A stretch of 64,000 bases of DNA from Drechslerella dactyloides (lineage: Eukaryota > Ascomycota > Orbiliomycetes > Orbiliales > Orbiliaceae): contig JAGTWJ010000011.1 in NCBI GenBank assembly GCA_020064725.1, positions 372,001 to 436,000 on the forward strand, given 5' to 3'. A program made the translations under genes and the position numbers. The first letter of the stretch is position 1. Each line of letters begins with the position of its first letter. This document shows positions 1 to 9,905 of this stretch, piece by piece. The notes under the pieces are model-generated. The model was not told the DNA's origin. It ran no database searches and saw nothing but the letters and a program-made list of their open reading frames with translations.

Positions 1-3000
1 CTTACATCGGAGTGCAATTTTCGACATGATGCTTCTTTGTGAAGTGGGGTCACGGTTGGTGCTTAGGATGTATTGTCTTCGGAGTGAAATTTCCGGATAG
101 AGATAACGGAACGTTGAGGTTTGCAACGTTATGGAGCGCCGCGTCTACGACGTCAATCGGGCTCTTGGTGTAAATCTGTCCCCACTGACTTAAGGTCTTG
201 CGCTTGTCTTGCATGGAGAACTGTACGTCGGGCAAAGTAACAAGCTGATCCTGACATGTACCGGTCGATGCTCCGTGACAGCATCGCCTGATTCTCCATC
301 CCCTTTCTCGACACCTTGCCCAAGTTGGACCGCAAACCAAACCCACACGGTTCACAAGGGAGATTTTTGTATACGAGACCAACCCTAATGCATGTATTGC
401 ATGCAATACAGACTTACAAGAAAATGATAATATGCATCCATCACGAGATCCTGACATGCACTCGGCGGTTGTCTCTGAGTAGTGACTTCTCTCACTTGTA
501 TTCACTGAACTTAGATAATTGCCTACTCGATGTCCCCCAAATATCTCAAAGTAGACTCCTGAAGCATTTATCAGGTATTGGTTGGTGTGCCTTCTAGGTG
601 TTTTTTTTTTTAAATATGTATGTGCATAGCGTAGCATTTGCCCACTGCATGGCGGACGGCCAGACTTCCTCAGGAATTCTGTCCCACAAATCGTCAGTGT
701 ACGGTTGAACACACCAGCTCGTATGCGGCGCAAAGGTGAAGATTAATGATCGAAACCCATTCACAGCAGTTGGAGTACTCATTGCATACAAGGACAACTA
801 TTCACAACGTGGAATCAACTTGATATCTTAACCGCCCAGTGCTAGCATGCTAGGTTTTAAAATGAAAAAGGATGTGGGGGAGGCTACGAGACCGCGGGCC
901 GCGGGTATATCAGATATCACAAAAACCAACAATGCCTGCTCCGTCGCTTAATTTTCCACATAGTTCTTGGAAAAGTGACCAACGGGAGCTCAGCCAGCAG
1001 CTGCTGTCTGGAAACACCTCTTATTTCTTTTTCTAGGAAACGCTGTACACCAACAACATTGCCAGGGCCCGAGAGTCGACTAGATCGTTGAGTACTGCTT
1101 TATGTCTGTAGCTGAAGGGTAGAGAGGGCCCAGTGTTCCGACTGGAGACCGAGCACCCGCCAATGAATCCCCCCTTATCTATACTCGACCTCTGGCACAA
1201 GTCCTGCTTATGGCAAAGGGCGATAGTCAGTATTCATGCAGACCCGTACTGCATTACCATCGGCGAAAATCTCATATCACAATGAGACATGTAACTTATC
1301 CTGTTGCTATAGAATAGGATGTACACATTCGTACCATTCACACAGGCACGGACTGAGCTCGAAGTTTCTTCTATCTTTTCGTATTACGCTGTCGTATTCG
1401 GTATCTTTCGCTGCAGCGCCATCTTCATGTGCAGTCCACGAAAAAGCAGGGCCCAACTTTTCCAACCTCCATACGCCCCCGATCTGGATTTCTAGTTCTC
1501 GGAAAGTAATAGGCTTGGAACAATCAGTCTAGGGAAATCGGCAGAAACACTTAGCGGTCCGCGGCTGGGCTTTGTCCCGTAGTGGGTATATTTACGTCAA
1601 TCGGGTCAACAAGTGGTATACCCGTGCATCCGCATAATAATCCTATTTGGGATATCGACACAGGAATGCGTAGCATTTCAGCAGCAGCACCGGCCTCTAT
1701 GGATACTTGGCCAGACCAGGCTGCAAGCCGAGTCCCATTTGATATGCATTCCAAGTTGTCACATTCAGGCAGTCTGGAGCAGCAGACCAGGTGAAAAGGT
1801 ACCTGTAACCTAGAGTGAAGTAGAGCAAAGCTGATACAGGTACAACTACCAGATGGCCGCTGTGAGAGCGCTGAGTGGTCTGCCGTTCGACGTGCAGTTC
1901 TAAAAGCACGTTGCTTCATGGTCCGTCATAGCTGTCAGGTGTGTTAGTCGCTGCTACGCCAATACAGACCATCCAGTCCGCCTCTTCACCAGCTTAAGCC
2001 TGCTCACTTGTCTTGAAGCAGCATCCACAAAGCTGTTCTAGCGCCGTGGATGTTGCATTTGTCATTGTGTTCTAAAGTTAAGTACTGGATGCAGTGGACA
2101 CTGCGCCCAGATTGTGTTTTTTTTATAGCTCCATCGCTTTGACACTCGAGACCAGGTTCACCATTGACTTCTTATATTGGATTCCAAACCTCTAGTTACG
2201 GGTATGGTTCCCGGCCTATCACACACAGAGGTGGGGAAGCCACCAGGGTGTTAAGAGATCGAGCGTCTGCCGCTTTTGTTGCTTTTGTTTGGTCCTTCGA
2301 ACCGCTCTTGCATGCGTCCTTGGCGCTGCGTGTAAGTTCCTTCGGATGAAATCGGTGAATGTTCAGTGAGTAGCTAGAGGTGTCGGAAGGATACAATCGT
2401 AATACTAAATTTCTACAATTCTTGTTCCATTCTGTTGAATGGACAAATCGCTGCAACGTCCGTTCATACTCACAGACTAGAGCGGTACTTGTCACAGATT
2501 CATTCTCTGAAGAGGAAGGCTCATATTCTACAATTGCGGAACTGAAGAAATTCCGGTACCTGACGATGACGTCTTGCTCGCTGGGAGGTTGATCAGCCCA
2601 TCCTAGCAAGATTCGGTTTTCTCAGGACCTCTGCTCGTAGACCTGGGTGAGAAAACTTTGGCATGGCATCTGAGAACTGAGGAGGAGGACGCAGAGGCAC
2701 TGATCAATCAACTCATCATGTCCAGAAGCGGAGCGGGCGGAACGAGGCTGACGGAAATAAAAGGGAAAATCAGGGTCCGCCTCAATTTTGTGCGCTGGGA
2801 GTTGTGCATTTGCAGAATGCATGTTTGTTGTTGAGAGCACACGGCAAACACTGACATGTGCACCCTTGCAAGCACACAGACATCCAGCCCATGCATTGAC
2901 GCACACAAACAGACATGCACGTATACGTGGGCCGAAAGCCGCGAGCTTCAATCGATTACGTGAAGAGGTTGTGCCGATCTCTCGTCGTACGAATGGAGCT

Positions 3001-4060
3001 CATACGAGTCATGACTTACGTTCGTGTTTGAACATACTGGGTCTGAGCCATGCGGGACCGGCAAGTTCTTTTGCTTGCGCATCTCGAATCAGTCAGCGCG
3101 ATATGTGTGCCTGTAAATGTGCGCATGGGACCATCAGATATATGCCTCAGCACGAATATGAGCCGCGTCAAAAACCGTATGCAAGAATTCAGGAAGTTTA
3201 TTCCACGAGCTCTCGGTCGTGTCTCATCCAGGTTTGGCAGTTACCATTTCGAGTAAATGCAGAAGGACCAGCAAGCAGGATGGAAAAGCAATATAAAACA
3301 CTGTCACAGTGCGGCTCCAACAGCAACTGGACTAAATATCACACAATGGGTCTAAAAGTGACACGAGATGGCTGGGATGGCACTCAAAGGCTTCGCAGCT
3401 TCGGATCTCGGCTACTGCCTAAGGCAAAAATTCACCGAGGGTTTAGCCATGCTGCATGAACCTACTGATCCTGAAACATCAACCGCCCGCACTGTCCTAG
3501 GGCAGACCCGCACGTTGGTGCGGGGGTTGCAAGTGTTGATACCCGTGTTGATATAGAATCATTGGCTGTGGTGCCGCCGACGGTACCCAAGCCCGGCAAG
3601 ACACGGCTGCCGATTCGCTCAAGGCAGCTGGATTCTAGGACCCTGTTTCAGTTCCGAATGCAATTCGGGAATGCTTTATCCGCTTATCATTAATATTCTA
3701 GTGGCTTGTATTTGGTCATGTTCTTAGGATATCGGGAGGCGGCAGTAGGTACTTTGTTGCATTTTCCGCGTTGTTGTCAGCTCCACACACATTGCGAAAG
3801 GCAGCTGTCGACGACTTTTGGCCCGGACTTAGGTATTACCGGGCTTATCGCCGATAGTCTGTCGTGCGTCTTCGGTGGAGCGCGACGGGGAATCCGATTT
3901 GTCGGCTTATAACAGTGAGGGCATTCGGGACGGTGGTCTCGCGAGAGAGAGGGGGCTCTATGCTCCACCAAACAGCAGCCGTCTGGTAGGGCTGCAGGCG
4001 AAGGAGGTCTTACTCGGAGACGTATCGTCAGGCTTGCGGTGATAGACATGTGGCCGTGCT
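1..4060. other. Stretch with no supported gene
   Basis: This is balanced-composition DNA with many short overlapping open frames on both strands. None has a recognisable domain, a plausible splice pattern or family-like composition. The longest are a 227-codon frame on the minus strand (50-733) and a 223-codon frame on the plus strand (2788-3459); both read as random sequence with scattered Cys, His and Arg. A 7-bp GC-rich hairpin (stems 3507-3513 and 3518-3524, loop GTTG) is the only local structure I noted. The stretch may hold a decayed or lineage-specific gene or a UTR of DPH7, but nothing can be named. Confidence 0.5.
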
Positions 4061-5498
4061 TCATGGTATGCTCCAACAGCATACGCGCTTATCATAGAAG
4101 CTTGTACTGAGAAATACCGGAGTTCCACAGCTTCGGTGAAATGATCCGATACAGGCGGAGGCGTAGTTCATACTCTCATGCTCAGTCATCGACCCGACCG
4201 ATCGGATATCCACTCGCTCGCCTTCTGAGCCCATGACGACCGTTACCTTCAAGACCTGGCACCCAGCGTGCATGCAACTAGCTAGGACCCACGCCGTGCC
4301 GACTTCGCCGTCAACAAGTTCGCTATCATTGCTGTGACCTTTGATAAACTCGGTGGGCACTTTCTCCAACCGCCACACCCCACCTCCCAGATCGTAAGTC
4401 TCCCCCGACCAGCTGTTCGCCGCTGGCACGTATATTCGTACGTATTGGTCGTAGGAACCTGTGAGGACATACTCCTTCCCCGCAATTTCGAGGGACAGGA
4501 TTGCTGTTACGCCGGCGGTATGTATTTTCCGGTTTCTGTACACTTGGGTGATCGGCAAGGGTTCTTCTATCGCGGCGTGGTTCCAAGAATCAGAACTCAA
4601 GAGCAGCGTCACATCGTTGACATCCCATGCTGCGAAGCTAGCGTCGTCCCCACCAGAATAGATCCTACTTCCATCCGCGCTAAATACCGAGGTCCATGCC
4701 TCCAAGGACTGGTGCGCGTTCTCAATTTCGGCTGCGAGCTTGAGGCTACGGTAGCCGTCATCCAAGAACCGTAGCAGCAGTAATGTGCTCTTGCTGGTTG
4801 TCGCAGCTATCGTGAGTCCATCTATTGGGCATATCGCTAGGCTGAGCACAAGCGTGCTCTCGTCCGTAACACTGTGGCAGGAAACCGGGTGTAACGATGG
4901 CGTTGGCGCTCCAGCAATAGCGTAGACGAGTATCTGACCGGTCGAGGATGCTACGACAAAGTTTGAGCCTAGGGGAAACGAAGGGTTACTGGAGGCCGAG
5001 ACGATGCGGATGTCGAGGACAGAGCCAGAGGCGAGAGGGATGCCATGATGGAGCTTTCTAGAGCAGATGAAGTCACAACTTAGTCTCGGACAAAGGATTT
5101 TTGTTTTTTGCGGACGGGTCATCTGCAGCCCTACGAGAGAAAGGAGAACGGGTACAGGAGCGGACGAACAGCTGGACGGCATGCTCCGGGACTGGTTGGC
5201 CTCCCTCGTGGAAGACGGCCTCGTGGAGCAGCAGCGAGCCATGGCGTAGCGAAGTTTCCTTGTCGAGGGTGTAGGTGCCTGTCACGAGGAGCATGCGCAG
5301 GTCGTGAAGGCTGCCAGCTGATCCTCCACCGCCCGGACCGCTGCCCACGCCAGCATCGTCATCAGCGCCAGCAGCCCCGCCGGTGCCTGCATTTGACTGG
5401 TCCTGGCCGCTGCCGCGAGAGAGAAAAGGCACGGAAATGCAGGCTGCGGGTGGGGCATCGAGGAAGGTAGTATATATGCTAGAAGTCGCCTGGGACAT
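4061..5498 (-). CDS. DPH7: DPH7-like WD40 protein, diphthine methylesterase
   Basis: The inferred model has two exons, 5498-5170 and 5057-4061, joined across an intron at 5058-5169 (GTTCGT to CTCTAG, branch-like GACTAAG), giving about 441 residues. The start at 5498 places the family-typical opening (Leu-Asp-Ala-Pro-Pro-Ala-Ala-Cys) near residue 14. GTYTLDKE and HGSLLL follow, as in DPH7/WDR85/Rrt2 proteins. The second exon holds beta-propeller blades with GGDDASFAAWD, GSYDQYVRIY and LGGGVWRL, and ends in the characteristic FYDKRVCCW. Family role: removal of the methyl ester from methylated diphthine on elongation factor 2, in the cytosol, before final amidation to diphthamide. An oddity is a Gly/Ala/Asp-rich insertion at about residues 30-55. 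The splice site was chosen because it restores frame and joins QL to KLHHGIPL as in the family, but the donor is non-consensus, so the junction is the least certain part. The gene is divergent from RPN12. Confidence 0.86.
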
Positions 5499-6229
5499 AC
5501 CGTCCTGTAGCAGCCGTGGGCTTCGCCGATAGATCGTGTAAGATGATACTGTGATGCGTACTACTCTCCAGTCCTCGACATTTCTCGTCTTCTCTCTCCG
5601 AAATCTTGGTCGCGATCGATAACAGCAGGTCAGGTCCGAAGATGGCGGGCTTGGACGTGGTCTTGAGGGTGTTGAAGTGGCGCTGGCTGGCCAAACGCGT
5701 CCTCTCGCCCTTTTCCTCCCCAACAACCACCATATCTCCTACATCACCACCACCACCACCACCACCAGAACACGCATCAACAGCATCATCATCAAAGCAG
5801 CGGCTGGTTTCACCACCTTCGAATCCGTCATCGTCACCATCATCATCGTTCTGGCCGTTTAGCTATACGTTCTGGTCCAGATTCCCCCGCCGGGCACTAC
5901 CACCACCTCCTTCGGCCCTCGAATCCCCATCGACGAAAGAGCCACCAGAGGTGCCATCGCCATCGCTACCGGCTCCAAGAGGCATCAACGATAGCCCTCC
6001 TGTTATCGTAGCTCCTGATAACCAGGTGCATCCTGCTCAGGCTACTCTTGCCGCTCCTCCTCCCGCTATTGTAGCACCCACGCCCCCGGCTTCCGCAGCT
6101 CCCGTCCCGATTCAACTGCCTACCCCTCCTGCGACTCCAGAGCTCGCCCCCTCTACCCCGCCAACCTACCGTCGCCAGATCAAACGACAACATTATCTTT
6201 CGCATCTCCCTCCTCTCCCTCCAATCGCG
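5499..6229. promoter_or_regulatory. Divergent intergenic region between DPH7 and RPN12
   Basis: The two translation starts point away from each other, 731 bases apart, so this segment must carry both promoters and 5' leaders. It is rich in pyrimidine tracts and CCA/CAC triplets on the plus strand. It also stays open in the RPN12 frame from 5606 onward, which would add a Pro/Ser/Ala-rich N-terminus if translated. No TATA box or specific factor site can be assigned with confidence. Confidence 0.55.
5744..5767 (+). repeat. CAC/CCA trinucleotide microsatellite
   Basis: About eight tandem CAC triplets lie upstream of RPN12. In the open frame leading into that gene they would read as a polyproline run. 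Confidence 0.8.
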
Positions 6230-7232
6230 ATGTCCGATCTACCGACGCTTCACGCCAAAATCATCAATTCCTTTACCTCTCGGACCCACCAGTCGTCCTT
6301 ACCCCTCCTCGCCACCGCCAAACTAACCCTCCTGAAGGCAAACGCCCTGATCCCGTCACCTTCCACTTCTCCTCAAACACTATCCCAAGCTCGCGACATC
6401 CTCGAAATCGGCGCCCTAACATCCATCCACCTCTCCGACACTGAGTCGTTCAGCCGTTACTACAACTACTTGCAGCCATTCTACAAATTGCCGGTGAATG
6501 TCATCCAGCCGAGCCAACAGGAAGCCAAAATCCTGGGACTATATCTCCTGTTTCTACTTTCACAGGGCGATGCAGCAGCGTTCCACACTGCGTTAGAAGT
6601 TCTTAATCAGGAAGGCACAGGAGACAGTGAAAAGGGATGGCAATGGGGCGAATATGTACGATATCCGGTCACGCTGGAGAGGTGGTTGATGGAAGGCAGC
6701 TACGACAAGGTCTGGGAGGCAACGCGGAAGAGTAAGACACCGACGGAGGAGTTCGATGTTTTTACAAAGGTATCTCCCTGTTATCCAAACTGTCCCCACA
6801 AACGGTCGGATAGTGCAGAGTGCTAACGCAAGGCCCCGGCGAAACAACGGTATAGATCCTAGTATCAACATTGCGGCAAGAGATCGCGACATCAGCCCAA
6901 AGAGCATATCCTTCGCTGCCTATCTCAAACGCTAAGAACTTGCTTTTCTTGGACACGGAAAAGGAGGTGTTACAGTTTTCACGAGAGGTATATATGAATG
7001 ATCCACATCTTTACGGCCTGCAATCGATGATGTATGCTGACTCTTGCCCTTTGTGCAGAGAGACTGGGAAATCCGAGACGGGAGGATATACTTCCCCGCG
7101 GAAGATGAGTATGACGGCGTGGCAGACATACCTGACAGTGCGTCTGTCGTAGCCGCGAAAAGTGCGCTCCACAGCGGCACGATTATCGAGAACACGATTG
7201 GATATGCAAATGAGCTAGAGCAGATCGTTTAA
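6230..7232 (+). CDS. RPN12: 26S proteasome regulatory subunit Rpn12 (PSMD8)
   Basis: Three exons, 6230-6769, 6856-6987 and 7059-7232, are separated by introns of 86 and 71 bases. Both introns are GT-AG and both fall between codons, giving 281 residues, normal for the fungal family. The CSN8/PSMD8/eIF3K-type helical domain fills residues of about 80-240. It includes the conserved YPVTLERWLMEGSYDKVW segment and, in exon 2, the AQRAYPSLPISNAKNLLF stretch. The protein is a lid subunit of the 19S regulatory particle, needed for late lid assembly and docking onto the base. I chose the ATG at 6230 because MSDLPTLHAKI matches the usual family start. The same frame stays open back to 5606 (208 codons), so a longer form is possible. 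It shares its upstream region with DPH7 and is convergent with the AT-hook gene. Confidence 0.93.
6770..6855 (+). other. RPN12 intron 1
   Basis: An 86-base GT-AG intron (GTATCT to TATAG) lies between codons 180 and 181. The downstream exon continues the Rpn12 domain in frame. Confidence 0.88.
6988..7058 (+). other. RPN12 intron 2
   Basis: A 71-base intron (GTATAT to GTGCAG) has a TGCTGAC branch-like site and a pyrimidine-rich acceptor. It lies after codon 224. Confidence 0.9.
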
Positions 7233-7746
7233 TCTTTCGCGCTTGTTCTTCTTCCGAGCACAAATACCCCGTAGGACAGATTCCACAAGCCAAGCTCTGA
7301 CACGCCTCACAAGCGACCTTTGACAGAATCGAATATTCTTGTCCGCCGGCGTCGGAGACATAGATACATATCTTATGACTGTCCATTCATTCTCGCAGCG
7401 AGACAGGCATTCGAATCATATTCCACCAACCCTAGACAAGTGCCAATCTGCCAAAGCGCAGCAATAGATAAGACTGAATGTGTCTCGGGAAACCAGGAGA
7501 CTGCATCAAAATAATATACAGATACACATATTGTCGCGACCAGTGAGAACGGCGATCAACAATGCTAACATTATACTTTTGATGTGCATACACGGACTGG
7601 CTGGGCGACTGCGCTGTATAATCAAACAACGCCTTAGAATCCAGGTCCTCACTCCCGATTTGTGTCAATAATTCCCCTAAGTTCGAGAGCACCACCATGC
7701 AAGGTAATCAGTTGAAGCGGCATAGCAAAGCATCGCCGTCGATTTT
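7233..7746. other. Convergent intergenic region, no gene seen
   Basis: This is the 3' flank shared by RPN12 (plus) and the AT-hook gene (minus). Open frames here are short and show no family features. It presumably holds both 3' UTRs. Confidence 0.6.
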
Positions 7747-9036
7747 CTAGGTTTCATGATTAGTGGAACCTGTTTCTTGACCGGACGCCAGTCTCAGCTC
7801 ATTGGCATTTCGCTCGAGCTGTCGTTCTTCTGTTCTGGCGCGCTTGTTGGTTGGAAATACAGTATCCTTTGTGATTATATCGTGCTCTTCAGATCTCGCA
7901 CGTTTGCCAACAACCTCGGCGTTCTGCTTGGGGCTCGTCGTAGGCTGGACGGTGTGAGGGTGCTTCGGCAGCGACTTCGGTGTTTGTTTAGGCGTCCGGG
8001 CTTTTGGCGGCGGGGTCGGTGGCGGCGGTGGCCTGGATGTGATTGATGTCGGCGGCGACTCCGAGGCGACTTGCGCCCCGGATTTTTGTTCTGATCGGAG
8101 GCTTTCGGCAGCTTTACGTTTTCCTGGTGGAGTTGAGGCTCCAGCTGTAGCCTTCGGTGATTTGCCAGAGCTGTTTCCTGTAGAACTGGCAGTCTTGGTG
8201 CGTGATACTGGTGACTTGGTTGGCTTCGACTTTGGTGTCGGGGCTGCCTCGGATGGCTTGGAATCCTCGTCCTGGGGGGTCTTCACTGCAATTTGCGACC
8301 TTTTTCTGGATGAGGCTTGTGAAGGCGCGATTGCTGTAGATTTAGGCTTCTTGCTACTTTGTGGAGTAGTCTTTGGTGTGACTCTCGTTCGTGGGGTTTT
8401 CCTTTCGACTCTTTGCGACCCAGCGAGAGACCTGCTCTCTTCTTTGGTGTCTTTCACCAGCGATTGAGACTGGCGCTTGCGAGGAGTCTTCTCTGGGACT
8501 TTGTCCGCGGGCGCTGGTTTGTCTTCCGCGCTCTCGATTTGTCGCCTGTTCCGGGTTTTTGACGATTCTGCAGGTGTCTCCTGAACACTTTCACTGGCCG
8601 GTCGTCTGCCCCTCCTACCGGGCGTCTTGGCTGGCTCTGCCCGAGTCTTGTTCTTGCTAGATTCTCCGTCTTTAGCTGCGCGCAAGGCCTTTCCGATGAT
8701 CTGACTTTCCCCAGAAGGTAGGGCATGTTTGCGCGGCCTCCCTCGCGGTTTGCCTCCTGTAGCGGCCACTGCATTGGCAGGTCTCCCTCTTTTTTTCAAG
8801 ACCGCACCAGGGGTTGAATTGACATTCGGGTTCTTCGGTGGGCGGCCGCGGCGTTTAGGTTGTCCGGCGGGTACTTTGGATGGCTTTGGTTTAGGACCCG
8901 GTTTGGATTTCGGCTTCGGCTTGGAAACGCCGTCTCCAGACCCAGCAGTTGTCTTGCGCTTGCGAATATGGGCGGTGTAGTCTGGCTTTGGCTTCGAGCG
9001 GGTGCTGCTCCCCGCAGAGCGCGTCCTGGGAGCCAT
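7747..9036 (-). CDS. AT-hook, Lys/Pro/Ser-rich nuclear protein of unknown role
   Basis: A single 429-codon frame. The N-terminal quarter is packed with Lys-Pro repeats and three clear AT-hooks, at residues of about 62-68 (RRGRPPK), 82-88 (KRGRPAN) and 97-103 (PRGRPRK), plus a degenerate one near 141-146 (RRGRRP). The rest is disordered, rich in Lys, Ser, Thr and Pro, with a polyproline stretch near residue 340 and a basic KRAR motif near the end. AT-hooks bind the minor groove of AT-rich DNA, so a chromatin or nuclear role is likely. No enzymatic or folded domain is visible and I do not recognise the family. Its proximity to the AT-rich block is suggestive but not evidence of a link. The start follows the first Met of the frame and gives MAPRTRS, typical of such basic proteins; no intron is needed. 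Confidence 0.8.
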   Translation of the reverse strand: MAPRTRSAGSSTRSKPKPDYTAHIRKRKTTAGSGDGVSKPKPKSKPGPKPKPSKVPAGQPKRRGRPPKNPNVNSTPGAVLKKRGRPANAVAATGGKPRGRPRKHALPSGESQIIGKALRAAKDGESSKNKTRAEPAKTPGRRGRRPASESVQETPAESSKTRNRRQIESAEDKPAPADKVPEKTPRKRQSQSLVKDTKEESRSLAGSQRVERKTPRTRVTPKTTPQSSKKPKSTAIAPSQASSRKRSQIAVKTPQDEDSKPSEAAPTPKSKPTKSPVSRTKTASSTGNSSGKSPKATAGASTPPGKRKAAESLRSEQKSGAQVASESPPTSITSRPPPPPTPPPKARTPKQTPKSLPKHPHTVQPTTSPKQNAEVVGKRARSEEHDIITKDTVFPTNKRARTEERQLERNANELRLASGQETGSTNHET

Positions 9037-9365
9037 ATTCTTGATGCGCCGGCGAACCGAGGGAACAAGTATTTCAGAGAAGTTAGACGACTGGATGCGC
9101 GCCCTTTCGTTGGAAGGTACCTAGGTAGAAAGATGGAGTATCGATGTGTGATCTCAAGGCGAAAGCAATGCAGCAAATATACGTACTGGGGCGGCCGTAC
9201 AAACGATATGCGCAAGGTGGCGAGGTGAACGGGTGTTATGAATGCCCTCCATGCGACCAAAATAAATACACGCACAGGCCGCCTGCCACACGCGTTCTGC
9301 GTTGCAGAAGCCAAGGAATGGTGGCGGGCTCAACACACACATTCGGGTCCCGACACCTACTCGAA
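9037..9365. other. Upstream region of the AT-hook gene and tRNA flank
   Basis: This gap holds the presumed promoter of the minus-strand AT-hook gene and the 5' flank of the plus-strand tRNA. No open frame of note was found. Confidence 0.55.
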
Positions 9366-9477
9366 GGCAAGATGGCCGAGTGGTTATGGCGTGTGACTCA
9401 AGCGTTTGCTTCGCTGGCTACCACCAGTGTATTCTCATGGGCGTTCGCCCGCGGGGGTTCGAATCCCCCTCTTGTCA
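9366..9477 (+). tRNA. tRNA-Leu(CAA) with intron
   Basis: The acceptor stem pairs GGCAAGA (9366-9372) with TCTTGTC (9470-9476), and the discriminator base is A at 9477, as expected for leucine rather than serine. The D arm is GCC/GGC around GAGTGGTTAT. Anticodon CAA is at 9399-9401. A long variable arm (GGGCG TTCG CCC) marks a type II tRNA, and the T arm is GGGGG TTCGAAT CCCCC. A 29-base intron at about 9403-9431 follows the base after the anticodon, the standard position. One T-T mismatch falls in the anticodon stem. Exact intron borders are inferred. Confidence 0.9.
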
Positions 9478-9489
9478 TCAGATTCTTTA

Positions 9490-9505
9490 TTTTTTTTTTT
9501 TTTTT
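9490..9505 (+). terminator. RNA polymerase III terminator
   Basis: A run of 16 T residues starts 13 bases after the tRNA 3' end. This is far longer than the 4-6 T needed to stop RNA polymerase III. Confidence 0.85.
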
Positions 9506-9905
9506 GTCCTCTCAGATTGGCAGATTTGTCCCTCAGAACCCAGTGACAAAATGCCACACGTAGATTTGTTGCGATGCATGGTGACAAAGAACAGTACGGC
9601 TATGTGAATTCTACACACCAGTTCCGAGGTCAAGATAGCAAGTACGTGAGAATCTCAAATAAGTACATAACTGCCGATGTCTCTTTCATTTGAAGCGCAC
9701 GCAGGGGCGAACGTCATCACAAAATCGCAGGAACCCTGGAGCAGAGCCTGTAAAGTCGACAGGAGAACGCAAGGAGAGTATCGGAAACTTTGACCTTTTT
9801 TAAAAAAAGAAAGACCCACTCAACCTTACCCGCCCCACAAGGTAATTACGTATCTATCCGCAAACTTGAATGTTAAGATTATGCGATAGATGGAGTATTA
9901 GTCGA
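9506..9905. other. Intergenic, no gene seen
   Basis: About 400 bases lie between the tRNA terminator and the stop codon of the secreted-protein gene. No frame or RNA fold is supported; the right part is presumably the 3' UTR of that gene. Confidence 0.55.

Noticed and set aside
50..733. 227-codon minus-strand open frame
   Set aside because: The sequence has no recognisable domain or composition of a real protein, overlaps other frames of similar length, and no splice model improved it.
2788..3459. 223-codon plus-strand open frame
   Set aside because: Random-looking residue order with many Cys/His/Arg, no family feature, and competing frames on both strands. It could still be a lineage-specific gene, so I leave it as unsupported.
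5067..5470. Plus-strand frames opposite DPH7 exon 1
   Set aside because: Shadows of a well-matched WD40 gene on the other strand.
5441..5510. Possible GTATGT-to-CAG intron at the DPH7 start
   Set aside because: A consensus-looking 57-base intron can be drawn over the start Met, but the enclosed codons read the conserved N-terminus of the family (FLDAPPAAC), so it is coding.
8039..9228. Long plus-strand frames opposite the AT-hook gene
   Set aside because: They mirror the repetitive Lys/Pro codons of the minus-strand gene as Gly/Phe/Leu runs and have no features of their own.
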